Source: Paracoccaceae bacterium
Lineage (GTDB): Bacteria > Pseudomonadota > Alphaproteobacteria > Rhodobacterales > Rhodobacteraceae
DNA length: 5,112 nt
NCBI GenBank assembly: GCA_027080755.1
Contig: JALWQC010000289.1
Location: forward strand, 1 to 5,112
Reading direction: 5' to 3'
Part shown: piece by piece, positions 4,375 through 5,112 of the stretch
How positions within the stretch are numbered: position 1 is the first letter of the stretch
Layout: every line of letters starts with the position of its first letter
Position numbers and translations under genes: made by a program
The notes under the pieces: model-generated
What the model saw: only the letters and a program-made list of their open reading frames with translations
Database searches by the model: none
Told to the model about the DNA's origin: nothing

Positions 4375-5112
4375 GCATCCTGATGTTCCTGCTGGAGCTG
4401 GCCGGCGCCACCATGCTGCTGCTGTTTGCCGTGCGCATGGTGCAGACCGGAATCGAGCGGGCCATGGGGCCGTCGTTCAAGCGCCGCCTGACCGACAAGA
4501 ACCGCAGCCGGATCCAGACGGCCTTTGCCGGGCTGGTGCTGGCGATCGTTCTGCAAAGCTCCACCGCGACCGCGCTGCTGGCCACCGGTTTTGCCGAGGC
4601 CGGATTGCTGTCCGTCGGCAACGGGCTGGCGATTGTGCTGGGGGCGGATCTTGGCTCGGCGCTGGTGATCCAGATCCTGTCGTTCAACCTGCACTGGCTG
4701 GTGCCGTTCCTGCTGGCCATCGGCGGCTGGCTGTTCCTGAAGGTGGAATCCCGCCTGCCGCGCCAGATCGGGCGCATCCTGATGGGCATCGCCTTTATCC
4801 TTTTGTCCCTGCAAATGATCGGACAGGCCAGCGAGCCGATCCGCGAAAGCGCCATGCTGCCCGCCGTCGCCGCCTATCTGGGGAACGAGTTCATATCCGC
4901 CTTTCTGCTGGGCGCGGCGCTGGCCTTTGTCATGCATTCCAGCGTGGCGGCGATCCTGCTGTTCCTGACCCTTGTCACCCTTGGCGTGCTACCGCTGGAG
5001 GCCGGCGTCTCGCTGGTGCTGGGGGCCAATTTCGGCGGGGCCTTCCTGCCGCTGTGGCTGTCGCGTGGCATGGGACCGGTGGCGCGGCGTATCCCTGTGG
5101 GCAACCTGCTGT
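4371..5112 (+). CDS. Na+/phosphate cotransporter family protein (NptA/YjbB-like), 3'-truncated by window
   Basis: This is an inner-membrane carrier of the Na/Pi-cotransporter II family, which moves inorganic phosphate with Na+; the E. coli relative YjbB is associated with phosphate export. The frame starts at the ATG overlapping the phosphatase stop (ATGA) and stays open for 247 codons to the window end. Hydrophobic segments run from the N-terminus onward (about 4-23, 50-72, 84-104, 108-124, 137-152, 175-200, 205-228). The family's inverted-repeat signature is visible twice: LQSSTATA (61-68) followed by GADLGSA (91-97), and MHSSVAA (188-194) followed by GANFGGA (218-224). The second copy has His instead of the more usual Gln before Ser-Ser. 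Members usually exceed 500 residues and often end in a PhoU-like domain, which would lie beyond the window. Coupling to a phosphatase gene suggests handling of released phosphate, but direction of transport cannot be told. Confidence 0.92.
   Translation, partial: MSILMFLLELAGATMLLLFAVRMVQTGIERAMGPSFKRRLTDKNRSRIQTAFAGLVLAIVLQSSTATALLATGFAEAGLLSVGNGLAIVLGADLGSALVIQILSFNLHWLVPFLLAIGGWLFLKVESRLPRQIGRILMGIAFILLSLQMIGQASEPIRESAMLPAVAAYLGNEFISAFLLGAALAFVMHSSVAAILLFLTLVTLGVLPLEAGVSLVLGANFGGAFLPLWLSRGMGPVARRIPVGNLL

Overview
The window is dense, very GC-rich bacterial DNA with G/C-ending codons. All genes lie on the + strand with short gaps or start/stop overlaps. Protein style (GpsA, TRAP permeases, a DeoR-family regulator, a Na/Pi carrier with GADLGSA and MHSSVAA signatures) and base composition suggest an alphaproteobacterium, most likely of the Rhodobacterales/Rhodobacteraceae type. 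That assignment is inferred from memory of the families, not from a search.

Layout. Positions 1-484 hold the C-terminal half of NAD(P)+-dependent glycerol-3-phosphate dehydrogenase (gpsA), cut by the window edge. After a 50-base gap come the two membrane subunits of a TRAP transporter: the small DctQ-type permease (535-1131) and the large DctM-type permease (1128-2459), joined by an ATGA stop/start overlap. No DctP-type solute-binding protein is visible beside them.

Positions 2460-2780 are the only long non-coding stretch. The first half carries three perfect inverted repeats (9, 8 and 9 bp arms) and a 10-base direct repeat. The second half is AT-rich and carries two promoter-like hexamer pairs, a tandem CCCACAAA pair spaced by one helical turn, and a perfect 18-bp palindrome just before the next gene, the best operator candidate in the window.

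Positions 2781-5112 look like a second operon with coupled genes: a DeoR/GlpR-family repressor (2781-3596), an inositol-monophosphatase-superfamily phosphatase closest in style to HisN-type histidinol-phosphatases (3586-4374), and the first 247 codons of a Na+/phosphate cotransporter (4371 to beyond 5112). A sugar-phosphate-sensing regulator, a sugar-phosphate-type phosphatase and a phosphate carrier together suggest a unit that dephosphorylates a metabolite and disposes of the phosphate. The substrate cannot be read from the sequence. None of the individual families is new. The points worth following up are the gene combination, the operator, the hairpin cluster, and departures from family consensus in the regulator and the phosphatase.
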